NCBI GenBank assembly: GCA_019694555.1
Contig: JAIBBS010000020.1
Span: forward strand, 1 to 64,000
Reading direction: 5' to 3'
DNA: 64,000 nt
From: Nannocystaceae bacterium
Lineage (GTDB): Bacteria > Myxococcota_A > Polyangia > Nannocystales > Nannocystaceae
Position 1 is the first letter of the stretch, and each line of letters opens with the position of its first letter. Below the pieces are notes generated by a model. The model saw only the letters and a list, made by a program, of their open reading frames with translations. It had not been told where the DNA came from and searched no databases. The position numbers and the translations under genes were made by a program. Shown piece after piece: positions 41,126 to 52,348 of this stretch.

Positions 41126-41349
41126 GTGGTGGCCTCGCTCCCCGGTCGGCTGGCGCCCAGACCCAGCTCGCGCTCGCGCACGATGGTCTTGATGCGGGCG
41201 ATGTCCCGCTTCAACTTGCCCAGCTGGGCGCTGTTGCGCATGCGCTGGGTCGCCCGCGCGATGCTGAGCTTGACCAGCTGATCGCGCAGATCCTTCTCGA
41301 GCGCGACGAGCTCGTCGTCGCTCTTGTCTCGAAGCTCGGAGGGTTTCAC
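41122..41349 (-). CDS. rpmC: 50S ribosomal protein L29
   Basis: L29 (75 residues) is a two-helix protein at the exit tunnel and part of the SRP and trigger-factor docking site. [20 protein letters not shown] and [18 protein letters not shown] are characteristic. It overlaps both rplP and rpsQ by 4 nt. Confidence 0.97.
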   Translation of the reverse strand: MKPSELRDKSDDELVALEKDLRDQLVKLSIARATQRMRNSAQLGKLKRDIARIKTIVRERELGLGASRPGSEATT

Positions 41350-41762
41350 AGCTCCGCCTCCCTCTTGATGACGCGGGTCTTGATCGGCAGCTTGTGGTGC
41401 GCGCGGTGGAACGCCTCGCGCGCGAGCTGCTCGGGCACGCCCTCGAGCTCGTAGATGACCCGGCCGGGGCGCACGACGGCGACCCAGAACTCCGGGCCGC
41501 TCTTGCCCTTACCCATTCGAGTCTCGGCGGGCTTCTTGCTGACCGGCTTGTCCGGGAAGACCCGCACGTACAGCTTGCCGCCGCGCTTGACGTGGCGGTT
41601 GATGGCGACGCGAGCGGCCTCGATCTGACGGGAAGTCAGCCAGCCACAGGTGGTGGCCTGCAGACCGAAGTCACCGAAGTCGACGGTGCTGCCGCCCTTG
41701 GCGGCGCCGGTCATGCGGCCCTTGAAGACCTTGCGGAACTTGACGCGTGACGGTGTGAGCAT
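41346..41762 (-). CDS. rplP: 50S ribosomal protein L16
   Basis: L16 (138 residues) is near the A-site tRNA. It has [20 protein letters not shown], the [20 protein letters not shown] loop and the C-terminal [16 protein letters not shown]. It follows rpsC by 9 bp and overlaps rpmC. Confidence 0.97.
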   Translation of the reverse strand: MLTPSRVKFRKVFKGRMTGAAKGGSTVDFGDFGLQATTCGWLTSRQIEAARVAINRHVKRGGKLYVRVFPDKPVSKKPAETRMGKGKSGPEFWVAVVRPGRVIYELEGVPEQLAREAFHRAHHKLPIKTRVIKREAEL

Positions 41763-41771
41763 GGCTCGTCC

Positions 41772-42452
41772 TCATCCCCGCTGCGGGTGGGGGAAGCGGT
41801 CCTGCTGGCCACCGCCGCCCTGACGGTGGTCGTAGACCTCGCCCTTGAAGATCCAGCACTTCACGCCGATGGATCCGGCGGTGGTGCGGGCCTCGGTGAA
41901 GCCGTAGTCGATGTCGGCACGAAGGGTGTGCAGCGGAATGCGACCCTCGCGATACCACTCGCGACGGCACATCTCCGCGCCGCCCAGGCGGCCGGCTGCG
42001 TTGACGCGGATGCCCTTGGCGCCGAACTTCATCGCGGTCTGCACGGCGCGCTTGAGCGCGCGGCGGAAGGCGATGCGGCGCTCGAGCTGCTGCGCGATGT
42101 TCTCGGCCACGAGCTGCGCGTTGACCTCGGCCTTGCGCACCTCCTGGATGTTGATGAACACCTCGGACTCGGTCAGCTTCTGCACGTCCTTCTTGAGCTG
42201 CTCGACGCCCGCACCGCGCTTGCCGATGATGATCCCCGGGCGCGCGGAGAAGATGTTGATCTTCACCTTGTTGGCGGCGCGCTCGATGGTGATCTCCGAG
42301 ATGGAGGCGCTATTGAGCTTCTGCTTGAGCACCTTGCGCAGGCGCAGGTCCTCGTGCAGCCACTGGCGATAACGCTGGTGCTCGAACCACTTGCTGTTCC
42401 AGGTCTTGACGATCCCGATGCGGAAGCCGACTGGATGTGTCTTCTGGCCCAT
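41772..42452 (-). CDS. rpsC: 30S ribosomal protein S3
   Basis: S3 (226 residues) lines the mRNA entry tunnel and has helicase-like activity there. It has [14 protein letters not shown], the KH-domain GXXG loop in [18 protein letters not shown], and the C-terminal [19 protein letters not shown] 38-bp gap separates it from rplV. Confidence 0.98.
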   Translation of the reverse strand: MGQKTHPVGFRIGIVKTWNSKWFEHQRYRQWLHEDLRLRKVLKQKLNSASISEITIERAANKVKINIFSARPGIIIGKRGAGVEQLKKDVQKLTESEVFINIQEVRKAEVNAQLVAENIAQQLERRIAFRRALKRAVQTAMKFGAKGIRVNAAGRLGGAEMCRREWYREGRIPLHTLRADIDYGFTEARTTAGSIGVKCWIFKGEVYDHRQGGGGQQDRFPHPQRG

Positions 42453-42490
42453 GTGTGAACGTCCTTCGTGACGAAAGCGTGGCGCCGGCG

Positions 42491-42829
42491 TCAGCCGACT
42501 GCGCCCTCTGCCAGCTCGACGAACACGTGGCTGGTCTTCTTGTTGATGCGGTTGGCGCGTCCCATCGCGCGCGGACGCCAGCGCTTGAGCACGGGCCCCT
42601 GGTCCACGAGCACGGTCTTGATCACGAGCTTGTCGACGTCGCCGTCGCCCTTGTCCTCGGCGTTGGCGACCGCGGACACGAGCAGCTTGAAGAACTCGCG
42701 CGAGCCCGACTTGTTCATGAAGCGCAGCGAGTTGATCGCCCGCGTCACGGGCATGCCGCGCAGCATCTTGGCCAGCACCCGCAGCTTGCGCGGCGCGATG
42801 CGACAGTGGGAAAGGCGTGCGGTGGACAT
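42491..42829 (-). CDS. rplV: 50S ribosomal protein L22
   Basis: L22 (112 residues) has a beta-hairpin that lines the exit tunnel; macrolides bind near its loop. It contains [37 protein letters not shown] and the hairpin [20 protein letters not shown]. The chosen ATG begins [10 protein letters not shown], 4 bp after rpsS. Confidence 0.97.
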   Translation of the reverse strand: MSTARLSHCRIAPRKLRVLAKMLRGMPVTRAINSLRFMNKSGSREFFKLLVSAVANAEDKGDGDVDKLVIKTVLVDQGPVLKRWRPRAMGRANRINKKTSHVFVELAEGAVG

Positions 42830-42833
42830 GGCG

Positions 42834-43112
42834 TCAGGCCTTCTTCGCCTTGCGGTCGGCGGCGTGGCCACGGAAGGTCCGCGTGGGCGCGAACTCGCCG
42901 AGCTTGTGGCCGACCATGTTCTCGGTCACGTAGACCGGAATGAACTTGTTGCCGTTGTGGACCATCAGGTTGGCGCCGACGAAGGTCGGCAGGATGGTCG
43001 AGCGGCGCGACCAGGTCTTGATCGCGCGGCGTTGCTTCTCGTTGGCGGTCGCGTCCACCTTCGCGATGAGGTGGTCGTCGCAGAACGGACCCTTGCGTAC
43101 GGAGCGTGGCAT
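42834..43112 (-). CDS. rpsS: 30S ribosomal protein S19
   Basis: S19 (92 residues) in the 30S head has [39 protein letters not shown] and [18 protein letters not shown], the full family signature. It lies 20 bp downstream of rplB. Confidence 0.98.
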   Translation of the reverse strand: MPRSVRKGPFCDDHLIAKVDATANEKQRRAIKTWSRRSTILPTFVGANLMVHNGNKFIPVYVTENMVGHKLGEFAPTRTFRGHAADRKAKKA

Positions 43113-43132
43113 CGTGGGGTTCCCCTGGTCGG

Positions 43133-43957
<825 letters not shown>

Positions 43958-43960
43958 GGC

Positions 43961-44254
43961 CTAGCTCTCCTCGCCGTACAGGTCGATGGAGTCCTCCGCG
44001 TGCAGCGTCACGATGGCCTTCTTCCACGCCGGCTTGCGGCCGTAGAAGCGACCCACGCGGCGCAGGTCCGAGCGGACCATCTGCGTCCGCACCGCCTGCA
44101 CGCGCACGCCGAAGACCATCTCGACCGCCGAGCGGATCTCGATCTTGTTGGCGTCCTTGTGGACCTCGAACACGTACTGGTTGTTGGCCGAGACGAGGTC
44201 GTTGCTCTTCTCGGTCACGATCGGACGCACGATGACTTGGTGCGGGGTGATCAT
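43961..44254 (-). CDS. rplW: 50S ribosomal protein L23
   Basis: L23 (97 residues) is the docking site for trigger factor and SRP at the tunnel exit. IVRPIVTEKSNDLVSANNQY and FEVHKDANKIEIRSAVEMVF are typical. Its ATG overlaps the rplD stop. Confidence 0.97.
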   Translation of the reverse strand: MITPHQVIVRPIVTEKSNDLVSANNQYVFEVHKDANKIEIRSAVEMVFGVRVQAVRTQMVRSDLRRVGRFYGRKPAWKKAIVTLHAEDSIDLYGEES

Positions 44255-44907
44255 GCGGCACCTGCTGCGGCGCGACGGGGCACCGTCTTCTTGAGGCGCT
44301 CCTCGAGCTCGCGGACGGCCGCCTCGGCGATCACGAGCTTGGGGTAACGCAGGATGTCGTAGACGTTGAGGCCGCGGACATCGAGGAAGTTGGCCTCGGC
44401 CAGGTTCTTCGAGGTGCGGCGCAGCCACTCGTTGTCGCCGCGGTCGACCAGCAGCGCGCGCGGGGCCTTGATCGCACCGAGGCCCTGGGCCAGCAACTTG
44501 GTCTTGGGCGCGTCACCGGCGAAGGCCTTCACGACCACGAGGTCGCCGGCCTGGGCGCGCAGCGACAGCGCCGAGCGCAGCGCGCCCGCCATCGCACGCT
44601 TGTTGACGTGCAGGATGTACAGGTGCGGCACCGGGCCGTGGACGCGACCGCCCTTGGGGTACAGGTTCACGCGCTTGTTGCCGTGACGCGCGCCGCCCGA
44701 GCCCTTCTGCTTGATGTACTTGTCCTTGGTCAGGTTGACCTCGCTGCGGCCCTTGACCTTGGCGGTGCCGCGGCGCTTGGCCGCGCGCAGCGAGCGAACG
44801 GCCTCCCACAGCAGGTGCTCCTTGACCGGCGCGCCGAAGACGGCGTCGTCCACGTCGATGGAGCCGGCAGCGTTGCCCGCGAGATCGATGACGGAAAGCT
44901 TCGCCAT
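44251..44907 (-). CDS. rplD: 50S ribosomal protein L4
   Basis: L4 (218 residues) has a tunnel-lining loop ([40 protein letters not shown]) and helps assembly. In E. coli it also represses the S10 operon. The start is 7 bp after rpsJ; rplC, which should lie between, is absent. AGGT before the ATG can serve as ribosome-binding site. Confidence 0.97.
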   Translation of the reverse strand: MAKLSVIDLAGNAAGSIDVDDAVFGAPVKEHLLWEAVRSLRAAKRRGTAKVKGRSEVNLTKDKYIKQKGSGGARHGNKRVNLYPKGGRVHGPVPHLYILHVNKRAMAGALRSALSLRAQAGDLVVVKAFAGDAPKTKLLAQGLGAIKAPRALLVDRGDNEWLRRTSKNLAEANFLDVRGLNVYDILRYPKLVIAEAAVRELEERLKKTVPRRAAAGAA

Positions 44908-44914
44908 GGCTACC

Positions 44915-45223
44915 TCAGGTCTTGATCTCGACGTCCACGCCGGCGGACAGATCGAGCTTCATCAGCGCGTCGAGGGTCTGCTTGTTGGGCTCGAGGATGT
45001 CCAGCAGCCGCTTGTGCGTGCGGATCTCGAACTGCTCGCGGGACTTCTTGTCGATGAAGGGACCCCGGAGCACCGTGTACTTGTTGATCTTGGTCGGCAG
45101 CGGGATGGGCCCGGCGACCGTCGCACCCGTACGCCGCGCGGTCTCGGCGATTTCACGCGCCGACTGATCGAGCAGCTTGTGGTCGTAGGCCTTGAGGCGG
45201 ATGCGAATCTTGAGGTTCTCCAT
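44915..45223 (-). CDS. rpsJ: 30S ribosomal protein S10
   Basis: S10 (102 residues) is in the 30S head and is NusE in antitermination complexes. It has [40 protein letters not shown] and [20 protein letters not shown], so the NusB- and NusG-binding surfaces are intact. It follows tuf by 81 bp with a strong hairpin in between. Confidence 0.98.
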   Translation of the reverse strand: MENLKIRIRLKAYDHKLLDQSAREIAETARRTGATVAGPIPLPTKINKYTVLRGPFIDKKSREQFEIRTHKRLLDILEPNKQTLDALMKLDLSAGVDVEIKT

Positions 45224-45254
45224 GGGAGCTCTCCGAGGTGGAGTGGGACCGGCC

Positions 45255-45293
45255 AGCCGACCCGGTCGCGAGTGCGTCGCGCCCGAGCCGGCT
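45255..45293 (-). promoter_or_regulatory. Hairpin between tuf and rpsJ
   Basis: Outer arms AGCCG/CGGCT, a middle part with G-T pairs, and an inner CGCGA/TCGCG build an almost continuous stem of about 16 bp with a 5-nt loop. No T-tract follows, so it may be a processing, attenuation or autoregulatory site for the S10 operon instead of a terminator. Confidence 0.5.
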
Positions 45294-45304
45294 GCCGCGG
45301 TCGA

Positions 45305-46498
<1,194 letters not shown>

Positions 46499-46776
46499 GT
46501 CTGGGTTCCTCTGGTGTGGAGCGGTTCGGGGTTCGTTCGGGGTGGATGCAGCGTTGGTCCCGGGGTACGACGCGAGGCCCGCGAGCCCGGCGATCCGTCT
46601 CCGCGGCTGCGGAGCTGATGTCGCCTGGCTGGGGCCTGCCCGAGCGGTGGCTCGGCGGTTCACCCTCGTGCGCACCCGTTGTCTCGGTGCGCAGTCGCGG
46701 TGCATGAAGCCTGTCGCTGTGGTCGCTTCTCGGTGCCTCTTCTGCGGTCCCGCCCGGGACCCTCCCCGACGGCGGG
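46499..46776 (-). promoter_or_regulatory. Long untranslated leader of tuf
   Basis: About 278 nt separate the predicted transcription start from the ATG. No tRNA gene, riboswitch or open reading frame is evident in it. It has several short GC-rich inverted repeats. Leaders of this length on highly expressed translation genes often have roles in message stability. Confidence 0.4.
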
Positions 46777-46782
46777 CGCGCT

Positions 46783-46811
46783 TCTATAGCGAAGGCGCTC
46801 GGTGATCGCAA
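46783..46811 (-). promoter_or_regulatory. Strong promoter of tuf
   Basis: TTGCGA, 17 nt, then TATAGA, the best -10 in the window. A GC-rich stretch follows at the start site, a discriminator typical of stringently controlled translation genes. Confidence 0.75.
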
Positions 46812-46936
46812 GCGGTCCAAGGCTCGCGGCGCACGACGGCGCCGCAACGGGCGTGAGCAGACGCATGATCCTGCACGCATGACGGGTGCAGCGGGCCTGC
46901 CGGAGCCCGCCGGCGAGGCTGCTACGGTCGGCCGCG

Positions 46937-48427
46937 ATGGGCGCGGACTCCGATCGCGTGGGACTGCGGCGCGCGGCGCTGGTGCGCAGCTATGACGCCG
47001 GCGAGACCACGGTCGTGCTCGGCGAGGGCGGCGACGGCCGGGCGCTGGGCGGTGACTCCGCGCGGCTCGCCCGTGCGGTGCTCGAGCTGCTCGAGCAGCC
47101 GCGGAGCATGACCGAGCTGGTCACGCTGCTCGAACACCGCGCCGGCGCGCCGCTGCAGTCCCCCGAGCAGCGGCAGGTGATCGAGTCGCTGGTGGGGATC
47201 TTGCGCGAGCTCGGTGCGATCGAGCCCGCGATCGCGCCGCGGCGCGGCGGCGCACCGCACAAGCCCGGCGCACGCGTGGTCCTGGGCCTGACCGGCGCGG
47301 TCGCGACGATGCACGCGCCGGCGCTGGTGCAGGCGCTGCTCGAGCGCGGCCACCACGTGCGCGTGGCCGCCACCGCCGAGGCGCTGCGCTGGGTCCGACC
47401 CGAGTCGCTCGAGGTGCTCACGCACCGGCCGGTCGCGAGCCAGCTGTGGACCGAGGATCGCAAGCACCTGGTGCCGCACATCGAGCTGGCGCGCTGGGCC
47501 GACGCGGTGCTGGTCTACCCCGCGTCGGCCACGACCCTGGGCCGCATCGCCCACGGCGACTACAGCTCGATCGTCTCGGCGATCGCGTTGACCACGACCG
47601 CACCGGTGATGCTCGCGCCGTCGATGAACGCAGCCATGTATGCGAGCGCCGCGGTGCAGCGCAACCTCGCGCAGCTCGTCGACGACGGCATGCACGTGGT
47701 GCGACCGACGCTGGGCATCGAGGTCGCCGATGCGCCCGATGCCCGCACGCCGACGCTGGGCGCCGCGCCGCCGCCCAAGGTGGTGCTGCAGCTGCTCGAG
47801 ACCATGCTGGCGCAGGCCCACGGCGGTCGCGTGGCCGGGCACGGCCCCGAGGACTGGGACGCGATGTACCGCCGCGCCGCCGAGGCGTTGCCGTGGCACA
47901 GCGATCGCGTCGACGACGACCTCGCCGCTGCGATCGCCACGCACGTGCCCGCGGGCGCGGCGGTGCTCGACGTCGGCACCGGGCTGGGCACGCTCGCGCG
48001 GCACTGCGCCGCCGCCGGCCACCGCGTGGTCGCGACCGATCTGTCCGCGGTCGCGCTCGAGCGCGCGGCCGCGATCGATCCCGACGCCGCGGTGGTGTGG
48101 TTGCAGGACGACGTGACCGACTCGCACGTGCGCGGGCGCTTCGACGCCATCGTCGATCGCGGCTGCCTGCACCTGCTCACGCACGAGGGCGCGCGCCGCC
48201 ACGCCGCCAGCATGGCGCGGTTGCTGCGACCGGGCGGCGTGCTGCTGCTCAAGACCTTCGGCGCGCAGGCGGCCGCGACCCGCGGCACCACGGCCTACGA
48301 TCGCGCCGAGGTGCTCGCGCTGCTGGGCGACGCATTCGCGCTGCACGACGATCGCGCCAGCACCATGCCGGGTCCCGATCAGGAGCCGCCGGCGCACCTG
48401 TTCGTGCTGCGCCGCCGCGAGGCGTGA
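46937..48427 (+). CDS. Three-part fusion: winged-helix-like N-domain, HFCD flavoprotein, class I methyltransferase
   Basis: This 496-residue protein seems to join three parts. Residues 1-100 resemble a small leader-binding or winged-helix domain (LLEQPRSMTELVTLLE). Residues 112-290 are a PPC-decarboxylase/EpiD-type FMN flavoprotein. The active-site His181 (VPHIELARWAD), the PASATT motif at 195-200, and PSMNAAM at 228-234 are all kept. Residues about 305-496 are an S-adenosylmethionine methyltransferase (VLDVGTGLG at 343-351). EpiD-type enzymes decarboxylate C-terminal cysteines of peptides, so a peptide-modifying role is conceivable; a coenzyme-A pathway role is less likely. No precursor gene is seen nearby. 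TACGGT ends 8 nt before the ATG. Confidence 0.7.
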   Translation: MGADSDRVGLRRAALVRSYDAGETTVVLGEGGDGRALGGDSARLARAVLELLEQPRSMTELVTLLEHRAGAPLQSPEQRQVIESLVGILRELGAIEPAIAPRRGGAPHKPGARVVLGLTGAVATMHAPALVQALLERGHHVRVAATAEALRWVRPESLEVLTHRPVASQLWTEDRKHLVPHIELARWADAVLVYPASATTLGRIAHGDYSSIVSAIALTTTAPVMLAPSMNAAMYASAAVQRNLAQLVDDGMHVVRPTLGIEVADAPDARTPTLGAAPPPKVVLQLLETMLAQAHGGRVAGHGPEDWDAMYRRAAEALPWHSDRVDDDLAAAIATHVPAGAAVLDVGTGLGTLARHCAAAGHRVVATDLSAVALERAAAIDPDAAVVWLQDDVTDSHVRGRFDAIVDRGCLHLLTHEGARRHAASMARLLRPGGVLLLKTFGAQAAATRGTTAYDRAEVLALLGDAFALHDDRASTMPGPDQEPPAHLFVLRRREA

Positions 48428-48443
48428 CGATCAACGCGCGGCG
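48413..48443. terminator. Hairpin over the ends of two convergent genes
   Basis: CGCCGCG pairs with CGCGGCG around a loop that holds both stop codons (TGA and TCA, 3 nt apart), which can also pair. No T-tract. Confidence 0.4.
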
Positions 48444-49585
48444 TAGGGCTCGAAGCGCTGCTCGCTCTTGCGAGTGCGGTTGAGCGCGTCGAGCTCGTCG
48501 TCGCCGTACGCATCGGCCGAGCCCGCGGGCAGGTGCTTGCGCACGAACTCGACGATGCGCGCGCGCGCCCGCGTGCCCGCGTCGCGGCGCAGGCCGTCGA
48601 TCGGCGAGTCGGGCGCGTCCTCGAAGCCCGGCAGCGTGACGTGCATGCGCTCGTCGCAATCGTCCCAGCGCGTGAACAGGGTCTTGCGCCGGGCGAGCGC
48701 CGGGCGATCGGCCGACCACAGCTCGATGAGCTCGCGGTACAGCGCGGCCAGGCGCGCGTCGATCTGACGCTCGGCGTAGTCGAGGGCGATGCGCAGCCGC
48801 AGCTCGAAGGTCTGCGCGAGCAACCGCGACTTGTCGCGCGACCACAGCTCGCGCTTCTGCGACTTGCGCACGACACTATGGAGGTCTGGCAGCTTGATGC
48901 CCTGCTCGCTGACGCCGACGATGTGATCCTTGAAGTGGACGCGGCCGTCGGGGCCCAGCCGCGCGGTGAAGTGACCCGCGGGCTCGCGGTAGACGTAGGT
49001 GCCGCGACGGTCGCGGACGAAGCCCGCGTCGCCCAGGGTGCGCGGCGCAGCGCCACGATCGCCCTCGCCCTCGGCTTCGCCTTCGCCGGTCGCGTCGCCG
49101 CCCGCGAGCGCGCGCGCCTGCGCCGACGACACGCGCGGGCTGGGGACGCTCGACTCGCCGCCGTCGCTGCCGCGTACGTGGCCGCGCAGCGACAGCGACA
49201 ACGGGGCCACCGTCGACCCACCGCCGCCGGCGTCGCCCGACGCAGGCGGTGCCGGCTCGCGCGGCGGCGCGCTCGCGGCGGGCTCGCGCCCGCGCCGCGC
49301 GGTGCGACGGTGGCGCGTCGCCGGTGCGGCACCGGCCGCCGCCTCGCCGTCGGGCTCGGGGATCGCCGCCGCAGGCACGGGCGACTCGACCGGCTCGACC
49401 GCGTGCGCGGAGCTCGGCTCGCGCCACGGCACCAGCTCGATCGGCGCGATCGCATCGCCGCTGCCCGCGGTGCCGGGCGAGCGCAGCGAGGCGTCACCGG
49501 AGCGCATCGCGAGCACGGCGATCGCCAGGCCGTGCGCGAGCAGCGATCCCAGCGCGAGCGCGACGTGGCGGCGCGTCGACGACAC
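48431..49585 (-). CDS. TonB-like single-span envelope protein
   Basis: This 384-residue protein has an N-terminal membrane helix (HVALALGSLLAHGLAIAVLA) and a long Ala/Pro/Glu/Gly-rich stretch. A C-terminal domain from about 190 follows (RDRRGTYVYREPAGHFTARL, GIKLPDLHSVVRKSQ, ending KSEQRFEPYAAR). The topology is TonB-like, but the C-terminal domain is not a recognisable TonB domain. The GTG start just before the helix is chosen. TACGCT lies 11 nt upstream. Function unknown. It is divergent from the cbb3 operon; the 284 bp between has no convincing promoter or FNR box. Confidence 0.6.
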   Translation of the reverse strand: MSSTRRHVALALGSLLAHGLAIAVLAMRSGDASLRSPGTAGSGDAIAPIELVPWREPSSAHAVEPVESPVPAAAIPEPDGEAAAGAAPATRHRRTARRGREPAASAPPREPAPPASGDAGGGGSTVAPLSLSLRGHVRGSDGGESSVPSPRVSSAQARALAGGDATGEGEAEGEGDRGAAPRTLGDAGFVRDRRGTYVYREPAGHFTARLGPDGRVHFKDHIVGVSEQGIKLPDLHSVVRKSQKRELWSRDKSRLLAQTFELRLRIALDYAERQIDARLAALYRELIELWSADRPALARRKTLFTRWDDCDERMHVTLPGFEDAPDSPIDGLRRDAGTRARARIVEFVRKHLPAGSADAYGDDELDALNRTRKSEQRFEPYAAR

Positions 49586-49869
49586 GGTCGCCGGCCAGCG
49601 TACCGCCGGGCGCCCGCGCGGCGACGAAGCACGCCCCGGCGACGTCGCATCCGGGCGCACGCAGGCTTTTGCAGATCGTGGCCGCGCGGTGCGAAGCATC
49701 TGCGCGTCAGGCTCCGCCGCGAGGTCGCAGGCCTGGCCGCGTCCCGATCCGGCCCGCGATTTCGGCGTCGGCCGCAAGCGTTGCGTTGCGCGCTCGCGAC
49801 GTTGGCAACCCGTTCGGTGGTGAACGACGTTCCCGGTGCGATAGCAGAGGGGAGCCTCCAGGGCCCGCC

Positions 49870-50031
49870 ATGAGCGTGCTTTATGCGCTGATCCCGTTTG
49901 CGGCCGTCATCGTTGCGGCCGCGCTGCTCGCGTTCCGCTGGGCCATCCGGTCCGGCCAATTCGACGACCTCGACACCCCTCCCCTGCGCGTGTTGTTCGA
50001 CGAGCGCGCCGAAGGCGAGAGCAAGCCATGA
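49870..50031 (+). CDS. ccoS: cbb3 oxidase assembly protein CcoS
   Basis: CcoS (53 residues) is a small one-helix protein needed to insert heme b and copper into cbb3 oxidase. [20 protein letters not shown] is followed by the signature [15 protein letters not shown]. It is unusual as the first gene of the operon; it is usually placed after ccoI. ATGA overlap with ccoNO. Confidence 0.92.
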   Translation: MSVLYALIPFAAVIVAAALLAFRWAIRSGQFDDLDTPPLRVLFDERAEGESKP

Positions 50032-52163
50032 CCCAAGTCACCGTCCGCTACGACGACGCCATCGTTCGCCGCTTCGCGCTCGCCACCCTCGTCTGGGGTG
50101 TGGTCGGCATGCTCGCGGGCCTGTGGCTCGCACTCGAGCTCGCGAGCCCATCGCTCAACCTGGGCATCCCGCAGATCCAGTTCGGCCGCCTGCGTCCGCT
50201 GCACACCAACGCCGTCATCTTCGCGTTCGTCGGCAACGGCATGTTCGCCGGCATCTACTACTCGACCCAGCGACTGCTCAAGGCGCGCATGTTCAGCGAC
50301 ATGCTGTCGAAGGCCCACTTCTGGGGCTGGCAGCTCATCATCGTCTCGGCCGCGCTGACGCTGCCGATGGGCGTGACCTCGGCCAAGGAGTACGCCGAGC
50401 TCGAGTGGCCCATCGACATCGCGATCGCGCTGGTGTGGGTCGTCTTCGCCATCAACCTCTTCGGCACCCTGGCCAAGCGCCGCGAGAAGCACCTGTACGT
50501 GGCGGTGTGGTTCTACATCGCGTCGGTCGTGACCGTCGCGATGCTGCACATCTTCAACTCGCTGGCGATCCCGGTCTCGATCTTCAAGAGCTACTCGGTC
50601 TACGCCGGCGCCCAGGATGCGCTGGTGCAGTGGTGGTACGGCCACAACGCGGTGGCGTTCTTCCTGACCACGCCGTTTCTCGGGCTGATGTACTACTTCA
50701 TGCCCAAGGCGGCCAAGCGCCCGGTCTACAGCTATCGGCTGTCGATCATCCACTTCTGGGCGCTGGTGTTCCTCTACATCTGGGCCGGTCCGCACCACCT
50801 GCTCAACTCGGCCATGCCCGACTGGGCGCAGTCGATGGGCACGGTGTTCTCGATCATGCTGCTGGCACCGAGCTGGGGCGGCATGATCAACGGTCTGCTG
50901 ACCCTGCGCGGCGCGTGGGACAAGCTCCGCACCGACCCGATCCTGAAGTTCTTCGTGGTCGCGCTGACCTTCTACGGCATGTCGACCTTCGAGGGGCCGA
51001 TGATGTCGCTCAAGTCGGTCAACGCGCTGTCGCACTTCACCAACTGGACCATCGCCCACGCCCACGCTGGTGGCCTGGGTTGGAACGGCTTCTTCATCTT
51101 CGGCATGCTGTACTGGCTGATGCCGCGGCTGTGGAGGACGCAGCTGCACAGCCAGGCGCTGGCGACTGCGCACTTCTGGCTGGGCCTGCTGGGCATCGCT
51201 GCCTACGTGCTCAGCATGTGGGCCGCCGGCATCAGCGAAGGCCTGATGTGGAAGGAGTTCGACGCCGACGGCCGCCTGGTCTACAGCGCGTGGGCCGAGA
51301 TGGTCCCGCCGCTCGCGGCGATGTACTGGGTCCGCGTGCTGGGCGGCGCGATGTTCATCAGCGGTCTGCTGGTGATGGTGTGGAACCTCTACAAGACCTG
51401 GCAGAGCCGCGGCACCGTCGCCGACGAGACCGTGGAGATCGAGGTCGCGGACAAGCCTGCCGAGGCGACCTCCAGCGTCGACTGGCACCACCGCCTCGAG
51501 GGTCGCCCGCTCGCGTTCACCCTGGGCGTCACCGTCGCGGTCGCGGCCGGTGGTCTGTTCGAGATCATCCCGTCGATGGCGATCAAGTCGAACATCCCCA
51601 CCATCGCCGCGGTGCGACCGTACACACCGCTCGAGCTCGCGGGCCGCGACGTCTACGTCTCCGAGGGCTGCGTGAACTGCCACTCGCAGATGGTGCGGCC
51701 GTTCCGCGAGGAGACCCTGCGCTACGGCGAGTACTCCAAGGCAGGTGAGTACGTGTTCGACCGCCCGTTCCTGTGGGGCTCGCGTCGCCTCGGTCCCGAC
51801 CTGCAGCGCGTCGGCGGCAAGTACCCCGACCTCTGGCACTACAACCACATGCTCGACCCGCAGTCGATGTCGCCGGGCTCGCTGATGCCGTCGTACCGCC
51901 ACCTCTTCGACGAGGAGCTGGTGCTCGACGACATCGAGAAGAAGGTCGCCATCTTCCACGACACCTTCGATGCACCGTACACCGCGTACGAGCTCGACCA
52001 CACCGAGATCCTCGCTCGCGCCCAGGCCGGCCAGATCGCCGACGGGCTGGTGCAGCAGGGTCTGCCGGATGTCCGCACCAAGAAGATCGTCGCGCTCATC
52101 GCCTACCTGCAGCGGCTCGGGACCGACATCCGCGCCGCCGCAGCCACGGAGACCGCCGGATGA
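50028..52163 (+). CDS. ccoNO: Fused cbb3 cytochrome oxidase subunits I and II (CcoNO)
   Basis: This 711-residue fusion joins the catalytic subunit CcoN and the monoheme subunit CcoO of the high-affinity proton-pumping oxidase. In CcoN, His59, His344 and His346 are heme ligands, His206 and His256-257 bind CuB, and Tyr250 is the cross-linked tyrosine. A linker near 470-505 leads to a membrane helix and the CcoO heme site CVNCH near 548-552, with the [13 protein letters not shown] motif later. Fusions are known but not common. All essential ligands are present. Confidence 0.97.
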   Translation: MTQVTVRYDDAIVRRFALATLVWGVVGMLAGLWLALELASPSLNLGIPQIQFGRLRPLHTNAVIFAFVGNGMFAGIYYSTQRLLKARMFSDMLSKAHFWGWQLIIVSAALTLPMGVTSAKEYAELEWPIDIAIALVWVVFAINLFGTLAKRREKHLYVAVWFYIASVVTVAMLHIFNSLAIPVSIFKSYSVYAGAQDALVQWWYGHNAVAFFLTTPFLGLMYYFMPKAAKRPVYSYRLSIIHFWALVFLYIWAGPHHLLNSAMPDWAQSMGTVFSIMLLAPSWGGMINGLLTLRGAWDKLRTDPILKFFVVALTFYGMSTFEGPMMSLKSVNALSHFTNWTIAHAHAGGLGWNGFFIFGMLYWLMPRLWRTQLHSQALATAHFWLGLLGIAAYVLSMWAAGISEGLMWKEFDADGRLVYSAWAEMVPPLAAMYWVRVLGGAMFISGLLVMVWNLYKTWQSRGTVADETVEIEVADKPAEATSSVDWHHRLEGRPLAFTLGVTVAVAAGGLFEIIPSMAIKSNIPTIAAVRPYTPLELAGRDVYVSEGCVNCHSQMVRPFREETLRYGEYSKAGEYVFDRPFLWGSRRLGPDLQRVGGKYPDLWHYNHMLDPQSMSPGSLMPSYRHLFDEELVLDDIEKKVAIFHDTFDAPYTAYELDHTEILARAQAGQIADGLVQQGLPDVRTKKIVALIAYLQRLGTDIRAAAATETAG

Positions 52164-52348
52164 AGGCCGAAGTCCTCTCTCGTACCGACCTGTTGTTCCT
52201 GCCGGAAATCGCCCTGGTCGTGTTCATGGCCGTGTTCGTCGGCGCGCTGTGGCTGGTGCTGCGGCCCGGCGCCAAGCAGGCCTACGCACGCCACGGCTTC
52301 ATCCCGCTCGACAACGAACCCAACGACGACTCCGAGGTGGCGCCATGA
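52160..52348 (+). CDS. ccoQ: cbb3 oxidase subunit CcoQ
   Basis: CcoQ (62 residues) is a one-helix subunit that stabilises the complex. The helix is at about 15-34 ([20 protein letters not shown]), followed by [18 protein letters not shown]. Its start overlaps the ccoNO stop, and its stop overlaps ccoP, both as ATGA. Confidence 0.9.
   Translation: MKAEVLSRTDLLFLPEIALVVFMAVFVGALWLVLRPGAKQAYARHGFIPLDNEPNDDSEVAP

Noticed and set aside
46499-46936. tRNA genes next to tuf, as in many bacteria
   Set aside because: No T-loop consensus or cloverleaf can be found on either strand of this interval.
49800-49830. A sigma-54 promoter (TTGGCA...TTCGG) upstream of ccoS
   Set aside because: The GG-to-GC spacing is met only with GG in place of GC and the TT is shifted by one base.
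49586-49869. FNR/Anr box expected upstream of a cbb3 operon
   Set aside because: No TTGAT-N4-ATCAA-like dyad is present in the interval.
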